Below are positions 52,577 to 61,747 of a DNA stretch of 64,000 nucleotides, piece after piece (within the stretch, counting starts at the first letter, position 1; the number at the start of each line of letters is the position of its first letter). A program made the translations under genes and the position numbers. This DNA is from Bradyrhizobium sp. CCBAU 53351 (GTDB lineage: Bacteria > Pseudomonadota > Alphaproteobacteria > Rhizobiales > Xanthobacteraceae): NCBI RefSeq assembly GCF_015291745.1, contig NZ_CP030059.1, positions 4,367,501-4,431,500 of the forward strand, in the 5' to 3' direction. The notes beneath the pieces are model-generated. The model ran no database searches and was not told the DNA's origin. It was given only the letters and a program-made list of their open reading frames with translations.

Positions 52577-54643
52577 TTAGGCAATGTTGATCACGAGGTT
52601 TCCGTTAATGTCGACGTGAGCGGCGCCACTCGGTCCCACGACCGCGGTCGACTCACGCTGCTCCACGATCGCCGGTCCCTTGATCTCCTCGCCGACCGGC
52701 AGCTTGTAGTGATCATAGACCGGCGTTTCGACGAAACCATTACGCTCGCTGAAATAGACGGAACGCGTGCCTTTCTTGGCCTCGGCGGCATGTCGCGTGT
52801 GCGGGCGGGTCACCTGATCCTTTTGACCACTGGAGCGGAGGCGCCAGGTGATCACCTCGACCGATGAGCCTGCAACAATGCGTCCAAACAGCTCGCGGTA
52901 GAGCTTGTAGAAGTTGCCGAGCAGCTCTTCGTGGAACTGCCTGGGCGGCAGGCTTCGATCCGGCAGCGCGACCGTGATCTCGTGGCCCTGGCCGACGTGA
53001 CGCATATCGACGGTATAGGTGTTGGTGATCGTCTCCGGCGCAACACCGGCGGCGCGGACGACCTCCGCGCCCTGAGCGGCGAGATCGCCGAGCAGGCGAT
53101 CCATCGCAGCAAAATCCCAATTATCGACCTGCATCGGAAAACTCGCGGAGAGATCGACCGCGACCGGAGCGATCAGCAGACCGATCGCCGAGGTGACGCC
53201 GGCGCCCGTCGGGCAGATGATGCGCTTGATGCCGAGCTTGCGCGCGATGCCATAGGCATGCACGGGACCGGCGCCGCCGAACGCGACCATCGGCAGGCTG
53301 CGCGGATCGACACCGAGGTCGGTCGCATGCACCGCGGCCGCCTTGCTCATGGATTCGTTGACGAGGTCGTGGATGCCGAAGGCGCAGCGCGGCACGCTGA
53401 CATCGAGGGACGCAGCGAGCTTCGTCATCGCCGCCTGCGCCGCATCCTTGGACACCTTGAACGAGCCTCCGACGAAGGATTCGGTCCCCATATAGCCGAG
53501 CAGGATATCGGCATCGGTCACGGTCGGCTCGGTGCCGCCGCGCTGGTACGCAGCCGGTCCCGGCATCGCACCGGCCGACCGCGGCCCGACATCGAGCAAA
53601 CCGAGCGGGTTCTTCGCCGCGATCGAGCCGCCGCCAGCGCCGATCTCGATCATGCGGATCGACTGTATTTTTAGGGGGAAGCCCGAGCCTTTGCGGAAGC
53701 GATGATAGTGGGCAACCTCGAGATCCGTGCCGACCGTCGGCTCGCCGTTCGGGATCAGGCATAGCTTTGCGGTGGTGCCGCCCATGTCGAAGGACAGCAC
53801 GCTGCCCTCCCCGGCAATGCGGCCGAATTCGGCGGCGGCGACCGCGCCTGCAGCCGGCCCGGATTCGATCAGGCGCACCGGCAATTCGGCGGCGCGGCTG
53901 CTCGGCACGAGGCCGCCCGACGAGGTCATCCAGAGTACTTGGCGATTGATACCCTTCGCGGCGAATTCGCGTTCGAGATGGGCGACGTGGCCCGACATCT
54001 GCGGCCGCGTGTAGGCGTTGACGACTGTGGTCGAGGCGCGGTCGAACTCGCGCACCTCCGGGCAGACCTCGGACGACAGCGACACGAAGATGTCAGGGTC
54101 CTCTTCGCGCAGCAGCGCCGCGATGCGCTGCTCGTGGGTCGGGTATTTGTAAGCGTGCAGCAGGCAGACGGCGACGGACTTGATGCCCTCTTCGCGCAAC
54201 CGGCCGGCGATCTCGCGGACCGTGTCCTCCTCCAGCGCGGTGATGACCTCGCCATCGGCGGCGATGCGCTCGACGGCGCCAAAGCTGTTGGCGCGCGTGA
54301 CCAGCGGGTCCGGGTATTTCAAGTTCAGATCGTAGAGGTCGTAACGTCCCTCGTTACGGATGCGCAGCATGTCCTGGAAGCCGGCGGTCGAGATGAAGCC
54401 GGTCTTGACACCCTTGCGTTCGAGCACGGCATTGGTGACCACGGTGGTGGCACCGAGCACCTGAAGCCCGTCGAGATCGACGTCGTCTCCGAATTGTTCG
54501 AGCAGCTCGGACACACCTCGAACCACGGCCTCGGCCGGATTAGCGGGTGTGCTCAGCACCTTGTGGAGATGCAGTTCGCCCTTGTCGTCGAGCAGCGCGA
54601 AATCGGTGAAAGTTCCCCCGGTATCGAATGCGAGCTTGGCCAT
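52577..54643 (-). CDS. Hydantoinase/oxoprolinase A-type subunit
   Basis: A 688-residue HyuA subunit of the ASKHA ATPase fold. MAKLAFDTGGTFTDFALLDD (phosphate loop 1), GATTVVTNAVLERKG, VLSFDMGGTTAKLCLI (phosphate 2), IGAGGGSIAAKN, and MVAFGGAGPVHAYGIARKLG in the C-terminal part. Start 54643 is chosen for the conserved N-terminus and AGGA in front. First gene of the six-gene minus-strand operon with HyuB, SDR, aldolase, SDR and D-2-hydroxyacid dehydrogenase. A LysR gene precedes it in the same orientation. Confidence 0.93.
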   Translation of the reverse strand: MAKLAFDTGGTFTDFALLDDKGELHLHKVLSTPANPAEAVVRGVSELLEQFGDDVDLDGLQVLGATTVVTNAVLERKGVKTGFISTAGFQDMLRIRNEGRYDLYDLNLKYPDPLVTRANSFGAVERIAADGEVITALEEDTVREIAGRLREEGIKSVAVCLLHAYKYPTHEQRIAALLREEDPDIFVSLSSEVCPEVREFDRASTTVVNAYTRPQMSGHVAHLEREFAAKGINRQVLWMTSSGGLVPSSRAAELPVRLIESGPAAGAVAAAEFGRIAGEGSVLSFDMGGTTAKLCLIPNGEPTVGTDLEVAHYHRFRKGSGFPLKIQSIRMIEIGAGGGSIAAKNPLGLLDVGPRSAGAMPGPAAYQRGGTEPTVTDADILLGYMGTESFVGGSFKVSKDAAQAAMTKLAASLDVSVPRCAFGIHDLVNESMSKAAAVHATDLGVDPRSLPMVAFGGAGPVHAYGIARKLGIKRIICPTGAGVTSAIGLLIAPVAVDLSASFPMQVDNWDFAAMDRLLGDLAAQGAEVVRAAGVAPETITNTYTVDMRHVGQGHEITVALPDRSLPPRQFHEELLGNFYKLYRELFGRIVAGSSVEVITWRLRSSGQKDQVTRPHTRHAAEAKKGTRSVYFSERNGFVETPVYDHYKLPVGEEIKGPAIVEQRESTAVVGPSGAAHVDINGNLVINIA

Positions 54644-54806
54644 CTTTGTCCTCGAAGCGATTGTCTTCGAGCGTAGGAAATGCGGTCGCGGCCGACCACC
54701 ACAACTCCTGTCTGCCGCCATAGGTTTTGTTTATGGCCTAGCGAAACCGGCGCGATGCAGCCGCTGCGCATGCCGGTGCGCGAGCTTCGACCTCCAGCGG
54801 TATTCC

Positions 54807-55745
54807 TTAGACCGCTTTGATTCCCTGCGGATGGCTGCGCATCAGCTTCTCGACCACGGTCAAAAGTACCGATCGCGTGGCGAGCGCAGGCTCCGACAAG
54901 GGCAGATGGTCGGAGACGCACAGGGACACCGTCGCCTCGATCGCGGGACGCACCAGCCGCCGCACCTCGACACCGCCAAAGCTCGACGCGGTCGCGGCGA
55001 CCGAAGCCGGCAGGATGGTCGAGCCGAGCCCCTCGGTCACGGCTGCGCCGAGCGCGGAAACGGATTCGATCTCGGAGGCGACGTTCGGCGTCACCCTCGC
55101 CCGCGCCAGCGATTCGTCGATCAGCCGTCGCAGGAAATGTCCCTGGCTCGGCAGCAGCAGCTTGACGTCGGCCAGCGCCGATAGCGGCAGCGGCTCGTCC
55201 GTCGGCTTTTTCGCCGACGGCTCCGCGCGCGAGACCAGATATAGCTCCTCGCGGAATAACGGCTGCAGCTTGACGCCCTTAATTGGACCCGAGCCATAGA
55301 TCATGGCCATGTCCATCTTGCCTGTCATGATCAGCTCGCTCAATACATGGCCAAAGCTGTCGTTGATATGGACGACGATCTGCGGATGTAGCGCCGACAT
55401 CTCCTTCAAGATCGGCAGCGACAGCGTGCTCGACGCCGAATAGGTCGCAAGCCCGATCGAGACCCGCCCAGCCAGCGCCTTGGTCGATTGATCGATATCG
55501 ATCTGCGCCTGCTCGATCTGCTTCAGCAGCAATTGCGCATGGCGGTAGAGGATTAGGCCCGCTTCGGTCGGGACGATGCCGTGATTGCTGCGCAGAAGCA
55601 GCTTGTGCTTGAAGTGCGTCTCGAGGGCCGCGATCTGCTGCGACAACGCGGGCTGTGCCGTCCGCAACAGGCCAGCGGCGCGCGAAACGCTGCCGGCGTC
55701 AACGACTTTGACAAAGCTCTTCAGCTTCCTGAAATCGACGCTCAT
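54807..55745 (-). CDS. LysR family regulator, Nac/CbbR-like
   Basis: A 312-residue LysR regulator. HTH at about 6-66 (LKSFVKVVDAGSVSRAAGLL, then PALSQQIAALETHFKHKLLL) and effector domain at about 92-295 (RVSIGLATYSASSTLSLPIL, then LPASVAATASSFGGV). The N-terminal part is like the nitrogen-assimilation regulator Nac (LRTAQPALSQQIAALE). Placed 163 bases upstream of HyuA and in the same orientation, it probably controls the operon and perhaps the importer behind it. Confidence 0.92.
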   Translation of the reverse strand: MSVDFRKLKSFVKVVDAGSVSRAAGLLRTAQPALSQQIAALETHFKHKLLLRSNHGIVPTEAGLILYRHAQLLLKQIEQAQIDIDQSTKALAGRVSIGLATYSASSTLSLPILKEMSALHPQIVVHINDSFGHVLSELIMTGKMDMAMIYGSGPIKGVKLQPLFREELYLVSRAEPSAKKPTDEPLPLSALADVKLLLPSQGHFLRRLIDESLARARVTPNVASEIESVSALGAAVTEGLGSTILPASVAATASSFGGVEVRRLVRPAIEATVSLCVSDHLPLSEPALATRSVLLTVVEKLMRSHPQGIKAV

Positions 55746-55868
55746 AGGGGCCGAACGCTGGTCCTGGAGATAAGGTCTGGAGCTGCACTATCCTTTATCT
55801 AGCCTATTGATTTCAATGAGATTCTCGCCGATGCGGCCGCTTTTCGGATGCCGCGGCGGCGCCCGCGC

Positions 55869-57077
55869 TCAGCGAAGCGCCTTGCAGGCCTTCTCAATGC
55901 GGTCGCAGGCGTCCTTGATCGCCTCCATCGAGGTTGCAAACGACAGGCGGAAATACGGCGAGAGCCCATAGGCCGCGCCCTGCACGGCGGCCACACCGAC
56001 ATCGTCGAGCAGATAGAGCACGAAATCGAGATCGTTCTCGATGACCTTTCCATCAGGCGTGGTCTTGCCGATCACGCCGGCACAGCCGGGATAGAGATAG
56101 AAGGCACCGTCAGGCACCAGACACCACAGACCCGGGATCGCATTGAGCCGCGCGCAGGCATAGTCGCGGCGCTCCTTGTAGAGCTTGACGCTGTCGCGAA
56201 CGAACGACTGGTCGCTGCTCAGCGCATGGGCGGCGGCGGCCTGGCTGATCGACGACGGGCAGGACGACATCTGCGATTGCAGTTTGTTGATAGCGGCAAC
56301 CAGCGGCGCGGGCCCCGCGGCATAACCGATCCGCCAGCCGGTCATGGCATAGGTCTTGGACACGCCATTAGTGAGCAGGACGCGATCCCTGAGCTCTGGT
56401 ACCGCGGCCGCAAGCGTCGTCGCAGGCTCGAAGCGGTACCAGATCTGGTCATAGATATCGTCGGAAAGCACGAGGACATTCGGATGGCGCAGCAGCACGT
56501 CGCCGATCGCCTTGAGGTCCGCGCGGGAATAGGCCGCGCCGGTCGGATTCGAGGGTGCATTCAGGATCAGCCAGCGCGTCTTCGGCGTGATCGCGGCCTC
56601 CAGCGCCTCCGCCGTCAGCTTGAATCCCTGGTTCTCGGAGCAGCGTACGATGACGGGCTTGCCGTCATTGGCAATGACCATGTCGGGATAGGAGACCCAA
56701 TAGGGTGCGGGAATGATGACCTCCGCGCCCTCCTCCACGCTCGCCATCAGCGCGAGGAACAGGATCTGCTTGGCGCCGCCGCCGACGCAGATCTCGTTGT
56801 CGGCATATTCGAGCCCGAGGCGGCGCTTGTAGTCGGCGATGATTGCCTTGCGCAGGGCGACGGTGCCGTTGACCGCGGTATACTTGGTTTCGCCACGGTC
56901 GATCGCCTCATGCGCCGCCGCCTTGACATGATCGGGCGTGTCGAAATCAGGCTCGCCGATTGCCATGTCGACGATGTCGCGTCCAGCCGCCTTCAGCTCG
57001 CGAACGCGAGCGGACGCCGCGGTGGTCGGAGAAATCTTGATGCGCGAGACGCGCGCGGCCGGCACGAAGATCGTCAC
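55869..57077 (-). CDS. Class I aminotransferase, aspartate/aromatic type
   Basis: A 402-residue fold-type I PLP aminotransferase. MAIGEPDFDTPDHVKAAAHE, NAPSNPTGAAYSRADL (Asn for pyridoxal), Tyr in LSDDIYDQIWY, PLP Lys in TNGVSKTYAMTGWRIGYAAG and Arg in SPYFRLSFATSME. Close to rhizobial AatA-type aspartate aminotransferases. 57 bases after the LivF-type gene, last of the importer operon; it likely deaminates the imported amino acid. Confidence 0.93.
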   Translation of the reverse strand: MTIFVPAARVSRIKISPTTAASARVRELKAAGRDIVDMAIGEPDFDTPDHVKAAAHEAIDRGETKYTAVNGTVALRKAIIADYKRRLGLEYADNEICVGGGAKQILFLALMASVEEGAEVIIPAPYWVSYPDMVIANDGKPVIVRCSENQGFKLTAEALEAAITPKTRWLILNAPSNPTGAAYSRADLKAIGDVLLRHPNVLVLSDDIYDQIWYRFEPATTLAAAVPELRDRVLLTNGVSKTYAMTGWRIGYAAGPAPLVAAINKLQSQMSSCPSSISQAAAAHALSSDQSFVRDSVKLYKERRDYACARLNAIPGLWCLVPDGAFYLYPGCAGVIGKTTPDGKVIENDLDFVLYLLDDVGVAAVQGAAYGLSPYFRLSFATSMEAIKDACDRIEKACKALR

Positions 57078-57134
57078 TGTGGTCGTCCTTTTGCGTTGCG
57101 AATGGTGTCCGCGCCCGACGAGCGGGCGCCCAAA

Positions 57135-57875
57135 TCAATGTTCGACGTCGGTCTCACCGCGCATGCGGCCGGTGAGGAAGAGCTCCCCGAGCTCGTCGTG
57201 GGTAATATCGGCGGGGCGTCCATCCCAAATCACCTTGCCCAGCCGCAGGATGACAGCGCGCTGCGCCACCGCCATCGCCTTCTTGGTGTTCTGCTCGACC
57301 AGCAGAATGGTCTGGCCAGCGGCGTTGATACGCAGCAGCTCATCGAAGACGACGCCGATCGCGGTCGGCGACAGACCGACCGAGGGCTCGTCGACCAGCA
57401 GAATCTTCGGCCGCTGCAACACGGCCATCGCGACTTCCAGCAATTGTTGCTCGCCGCCGGACATGTTGCCAGCGAGCGTATTGCGGCGCGTCTTCAGGAC
57501 TGGAAAGAGGTCATAGACATAGTCCCGCTCCGCCTTCACCCTGCTGTCGCGCAGCGTATAGGCGGCCATCTGCAAATTCTCGTCGACCGTCATGACCGGA
57601 AAGTTGCAGCGTCCCTGCGGCACCCAGGAGATGCCTTCAGCCAGGATCGCGCGCGACTTCAGCGACGTGATGTCCTTGCCTTGCCAGTTGACGCTTCCGC
57701 CCTTGATGGTCGTCATGCCGTAGAGCGTCTTGAGCAGGGTCGACTTGCCGGCGCCGTTCGGTCCCATCAGCGCGACGAACTGACCCTGGGGCACGTCGAG
57801 ATTGACGCCGTTGAGGATGTCGAGCGAGCCATAGCCCGCGCGCAGGTCCTTGATCGAGAGAGAGGACTCAGCCAC
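57135..57875 (-). CDS. ABC importer ATPase, LivF type (system 2)
   Basis: A 246-residue ATPase. Walker A GPNGAGKS (about 38-45), MSGGEQQLLEVAMAV signature, Walker B PKILLVDEPSVGLSP, switch region LVEQNTKKA. Its ATG overlaps the LivG-type stop by 8 bases. Part of the operon binding protein-LivH-LivM-LivG-LivF-aminotransferase. Confidence 0.95.
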   Translation of the reverse strand: MAESSLSIKDLRAGYGSLDILNGVNLDVPQGQFVALMGPNGAGKSTLLKTLYGMTTIKGGSVNWQGKDITSLKSRAILAEGISWVPQGRCNFPVMTVDENLQMAAYTLRDSRVKAERDYVYDLFPVLKTRRNTLAGNMSGGEQQLLEVAMAVLQRPKILLVDEPSVGLSPTAIGVVFDELLRINAAGQTILLVEQNTKKAMAVAQRAVILRLGKVIWDGRPADITHDELGELFLTGRMRGETDVEH

Positions 57876-58638
57876 CGAGATAGGCCTCCCGCACCGCCTG
57901 GTTCTGGACGATCTCGTCGGGTGTTCCCTCGGCGAGCTTGCGTCCCTGGTCGAGCACGACGACGCGTTTACACAGGCTCGTGACCACGTCGATATTGTGC
58001 TCGATGATCAGAAAACTGACGCCGAAGGAGGTGTTGGCGAGGCGGATGCTCTCGACCACGCGCTCGATCAGTTTCGGATTGATGCCGGCCATGGGCTCGT
58101 CGAGCAGGATCAGCTTTGGCTCGGGCATCAGCATCGAGGCGAACTGGATCAGCTTCTGCTGACCTCCGGAGAGCTTTCCGGCGGGCTGGAAACGGACGTC
58201 CCAGAGGCCGGCGATCTTGATCAGCTCGCGCGCCCGTTCCCTGAGCGCCGCCACGCGATTGCGGGCGGCGGCGCCGATGCCGAAAGTCGACCAGATTCCC
58301 GGAAAGGTGAACATCTGGCCGGCGATGACAAGGTTCTCCTCGATGTCGAGCGCACCGAACACCACCGTTTTCTGGAAGGACCGCAACATGCGGCCTTCGC
58401 GTGCGATGTCGTTCAGCGACCAGCCTGTGATGTCCTGGCCGTCGAGCTTCACTGCCCCCGCATTGGGCTTGGCAAGCCCGGTCACGCAATCGAAGAAGGT
58501 AGACTTGCCCGACCCGTTTGGGCCGATCAATCCGCAAATCTCGCCGCGATCGACATGGAGATCGACGCCATCGACGGCACGGACCGCACCATAAGACTTG
58601 CAGAGGCCGGAGATGGAGAGGATCGGGAGTCCGGTCAT
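57868..58638 (-). CDS. ABC importer ATPase, LivG type (system 2)
   Basis: A 256-residue ATPase. Walker A GPNGSGKS, LSGGQQKLIQFASML, Walker B PKLILLDEPMAGINP and switch His in FLIIEHNIDVV. Start 58638 is chosen since the ATG overlaps the LivM stop by 4 bases and gives MTGLPILSISGLCKSYGAVR; the frame stays open much further upstream only as a shadow of the LivM gene. Confidence 0.95.
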   Translation of the reverse strand: MTGLPILSISGLCKSYGAVRAVDGVDLHVDRGEICGLIGPNGSGKSTFFDCVTGLAKPNAGAVKLDGQDITGWSLNDIAREGRMLRSFQKTVVFGALDIEENLVIAGQMFTFPGIWSTFGIGAAARNRVAALRERARELIKIAGLWDVRFQPAGKLSGGQQKLIQFASMLMPEPKLILLDEPMAGINPKLIERVVESIRLANTSFGVSFLIIEHNIDVVTSLCKRVVVLDQGRKLAEGTPDEIVQNQAVREAYLGG

Positions 58639-59648
58639 TTGCGCCTCTCCAGCAACGACCAGAAGCGGCCAATGAGCGGGGCGAACCCGCTTGGAAACCA
58701 AAAGACCAGCCCGAGCAGGAAGAAGCCATAGGCGATCATGCGCAGCTCCGGGGCAACGCGAAGCGCTTCCGTGAGACCGACGAACAGCAGGCTGCCGAAG
58801 ATGACGCCCGAAATGGTCCCCGCCCCACCGCCGAGCACGATGATCAGCATCGTCGTCGAATAGTACATCTGGAAGGTGAGCGGGCTGACGACGGTGAGGT
58901 AGTGCGCATAGAGACTGCCGCCGAGGCCGGCGAAAGCGGCGCTGATCATGAAGACGATCAGCTTGTAGTGCCAGGTTGGGATGCCCACGGATTCGGCAAG
59001 CGTTTCGTTCTCGCGGATCGCGATCATGTTCCGGCCCGCCGGCGAACGGACAATGAGGTAGGCGACCAGTGTAGCGATGGCGGCGATCGCGAGGACCAGA
59101 TAGTAGAAGCCAACCGTGCCCGACACGGTGAACGAAGCCGGCCCCAGCGCAAAGTAAGGCTTGGGAATGGCCGCCAGCCCCATGTCGCCGCGCGTCAGGC
59201 TGATCCAGTTCTTGGCGATGGCCTGCCCGATGATGACGAAACCCAGCGTGCACATGACGAACGACGTCGCGCGCAGCCTCAGCGCCGGAATTCCGAGCGG
59301 CAGCGCAATGGCGCCGGCCGCGAGACCGGCTGCCAGGAAGTTCACATAGAAGGGCGTGCCGAAATGCACCGCGAGCAGCGCGGACGTGTAGGCGCCGATG
59401 CCGAAGAAGGCGGCCTGCGCGAGCGACAAGAGCCCGGTGTAACCGAGCAGCAGGTTGAGCCCGTGCGCCGGCAACAGGAAGATCAGCGCGATAATCATCG
59501 CGTGCAACGGATAATTGCCGAGGAATAGCGGCGCGACACAGGCCAGCGCCACGAGCGCGATGCCAAAGGGAAGGCGAAGATCCCGTCCCGTGGTCGCGGC
59601 TGAGAGTTCAGCGGGCGTCATGTTCGGCTCTCGGGCGATCTCGCTCAC
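58635..59648 (-). CDS. ABC importer permease, LivM type (system 2)
   Basis: A 337-residue permease with about nine to ten helices. LGYTGLLSLAQAAFFGIGAY, the coupling loop AIRENETLAESVGIPTWHYK, and LGGGAGTISGVIFGSLLFVG. It has a short cytoplasmic N-terminal extension (MSEIAREPNMTPAELSAATT). 17 bases after LivH. Confidence 0.94.
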   Translation of the reverse strand: MSEIAREPNMTPAELSAATTGRDLRLPFGIALVALACVAPLFLGNYPLHAMIIALIFLLPAHGLNLLLGYTGLLSLAQAAFFGIGAYTSALLAVHFGTPFYVNFLAAGLAAGAIALPLGIPALRLRATSFVMCTLGFVIIGQAIAKNWISLTRGDMGLAAIPKPYFALGPASFTVSGTVGFYYLVLAIAAIATLVAYLIVRSPAGRNMIAIRENETLAESVGIPTWHYKLIVFMISAAFAGLGGSLYAHYLTVVSPLTFQMYYSTTMLIIVLGGGAGTISGVIFGSLLFVGLTEALRVAPELRMIAYGFFLLGLVFWFPSGFAPLIGRFWSLLERRK

Positions 59649-59665
59649 CTGTCATCACCACCGAT

Positions 59666-60538
59666 CTAAAAGCGCGCCTGCGCGGAAAAGAGTCCATGTG
59701 GGCGCCACATCAAAACCAGCATCAGGGTCGCAAACCCGACCGTGTCGCGGAATTGAAGGCCGACATAAGTGGCGACCAGACTCTCGGCGATACCAAGGAT
59801 CATGGCGGCGACGAACGTGCCGCGCACGTTGCCGAGTCCACCCATGATGATGATCGGCAGGGTCTTGAACGTGATCAGCTCGCCCATGCCGCCGTAGACG
59901 CTCACGTTCACCGGTGCCGTCAGCACGCCCGAAAGCGCGGCAAGACCGGCTCCGATGATGAACGTCCACAGTGCGATATGGCGAACATCGATACCCACCA
60001 CCGCGCAGCACTCGATGTTCTGGGAGACCGCGCGCATGGCCTTGCCCATCCGGCTGTAGGTGACCATCAGCTCGAGCCCGACGAACACGATGAGGCCGAC
60101 GATGATGATCAGGATGCGCTGTTCGGCCAGCGTGAAGCCAAAAACGCTCACCGGCTCGATGTAGCCGCCCGAGAAGAACTTGTAGCTGCCGCCGAAGACC
60201 AGGATGACCGTGTTCTGCAGGATCAGCGCGACGCCGAGGGTGGCGAGGACGCCGGCCTCGGCCGGCGCTCCCACGATCCGCTGCATCACGAAGTTGCCGA
60301 CGACGACAGCGATCACGGCCGTCGCAACGACGCCGATCACGACCGCGACCGGATAGGGCAGATCGAAGTACTCGATCGCGAACCAGGCCCCGAAGGTCCC
60401 GAGCATGTAGTATTCGCCGTGGGCGAAATTGATGGCCCGCAGGACGCCGAAGATCATCGTCATGCCGACGGCAACGATCGCGTAGACCGATCCGGAAACG
60501 ATGCCGTTAACGACCTGTTCGATGATCGTGTAGAACAT
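59666..60538 (-). CDS. ABC importer permease, LivH type (system 2)
   Basis: A 290-residue permease with about eight helices. VNGIVSGSVYAIVAVGMTMI, LRAINFAHGEYYMLGTFGAW, coupling loop AVSQNIECCAVVGIDVRHIA. 21 bases after the binding-protein gene. Confidence 0.94.
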   Translation of the reverse strand: MFYTIIEQVVNGIVSGSVYAIVAVGMTMIFGVLRAINFAHGEYYMLGTFGAWFAIEYFDLPYPVAVVIGVVATAVIAVVVGNFVMQRIVGAPAEAGVLATLGVALILQNTVILVFGGSYKFFSGGYIEPVSVFGFTLAEQRILIIIVGLIVFVGLELMVTYSRMGKAMRAVSQNIECCAVVGIDVRHIALWTFIIGAGLAALSGVLTAPVNVSVYGGMGELITFKTLPIIIMGGLGNVRGTFVAAMILGIAESLVATYVGLQFRDTVGFATLMLVLMWRPHGLFSAQARF

Positions 60539-60559
60539 GGCGCCTACCGTTCCGCGGGT

Positions 60560-61747
60560 TTACTTGGGATAGTCGATCTCGGCCTTGTAGGCGCCCTTGA
60601 CTACGGGCTTGCCGCCCTCGATCTCGAGGAGGATCATCGGCAGGCGCGCCTGGTTGTGATCGTCGAAGGTGACCTCGCCGACCGCGCTATCATAGTGGAT
60701 GCCGGAGAGCGCGGCCCGGACTTTCTCGCGATCGATGCTCTTGGCCTGCTCGATCGCCTTGGCGAGCAGGTGCACCGTCTCCCAGTGCACATAGGCGTGA
60801 TTGTTGGGAGCCTCGCGGTATTCGGCGGTGAACTTGTCGACGAAGGCCTTGCTCTTCGGAGAGTCGTATCCCGGAAGCCAGGCTGCCGCCTCGATCGCCC
60901 CCTCCATCGCCTTCGGCGCCGCCTTGATGGTGCTCGCCGTATTGAACTCGGCATTGCCGATCAGCGGGATCTTGCCTGCGATCCCGACTTCCATCATCTG
61001 GCGCCCGACAATGGGCGCGCTGTCGGCGTTGCCGTACATGATGATGGCCTGGGCGCCGGAATCGCGGATCTTGGAGAGCACGCTGCGGAAATCCACCTCG
61101 CCTTCCTTGTAGTAGTCTTCCGTCAGGATCTCGCTCTTGAAGCGCGGGAGATACTTCTTGGTGAAGTGGATGGCCGCGCGACCGTAGTCGGTGTCGACCG
61201 AGAGAACAGAATACTTTGTGAAACCCTTCTTCTCGGCCGCGTATTGCAGCACGAGCAGCGAGCGGTTCTCGTCGGTCGGATAGTTGCGGAACGTCCACTT
61301 GAAGCCACCGACGCCCGCCTTGTAGGTGATCATCGGGTTCGACGAGGCCGCGTTGAGGAGCAGGACGCCGGCGTCCTCGACGACCGGCTGCATGGCCAGC
61401 GTCACGGAACTCGAGACGTCGCCGATAATGAAGTCGACCTGATCCTGGTCGATCAGGCGGCGGGTGGCCGAGACGCCCTCGACCGGCGTGCCCTGGCTGT
61501 CCCCTGGCATGACATTGATCTTGCGTCCGCCCACGCCGCCCGCATCGTTGATTTCCTTAGCGGCCATCTGGGCACCGCGCAGCGAAAAGGCTCCGTACCG
61601 GGCGTTCGGGCCGCTCATCGGTGCGACCAGACCCAGCCTGACCGTGCCATCTTCGCTTCGCGCTGCAAAGGCACCGGAGGAAACGGTCTGCAATCCAATC
61701 AGGGCCGTTCCGATGCAAAATCCGCGTCGGCTCAATTCGATCGTCAT
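60560..61747 (-). CDS. ABC importer substrate-binding protein (system 2)
   Basis: A 395-residue periplasmic-binding type I protein. Export signal with a twin-Arg-like start (MTIELSRRGFCIGTALIGLQ) ending near SSGAFA, then TVRLGLVAPMSGPNARYGAF typical of amino-acid binding proteins. YGNADSAPIVGRQMMEVGIA lines the hinge region. First gene of the second importer operon. Different family branch from the system 1 protein, so probably another ligand, perhaps an amino acid given the aminotransferase at the operon end. Confidence 0.94.
   Translation of the reverse strand: MTIELSRRGFCIGTALIGLQTVSSGAFAARSEDGTVRLGLVAPMSGPNARYGAFSLRGAQMAAKEINDAGGVGGRKINVMPGDSQGTPVEGVSATRRLIDQDQVDFIIGDVSSSVTLAMQPVVEDAGVLLLNAASSNPMITYKAGVGGFKWTFRNYPTDENRSLLVLQYAAEKKGFTKYSVLSVDTDYGRAAIHFTKKYLPRFKSEILTEDYYKEGEVDFRSVLSKIRDSGAQAIIMYGNADSAPIVGRQMMEVGIAGKIPLIGNAEFNTASTIKAAPKAMEGAIEAAAWLPGYDSPKSKAFVDKFTAEYREAPNNHAYVHWETVHLLAKAIEQAKSIDREKVRAALSGIHYDSAVGEVTFDDHNQARLPMILLEIEGGKPVVKGAYKAEIDYPK

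Noticed and set aside
55848..57983. Plus-strand open frame of 711 codons opposite the aminotransferase and LivF
   Set aside because: Shadow of GC-rich genes with clear PLP and ABC motifs.
58639..59253. N-terminal extension of the LivG-type gene (system 2)
   Set aside because: The added residues are the out-of-frame image of LivM; the ATG at 58638 overlaps the LivM stop in the usual way.
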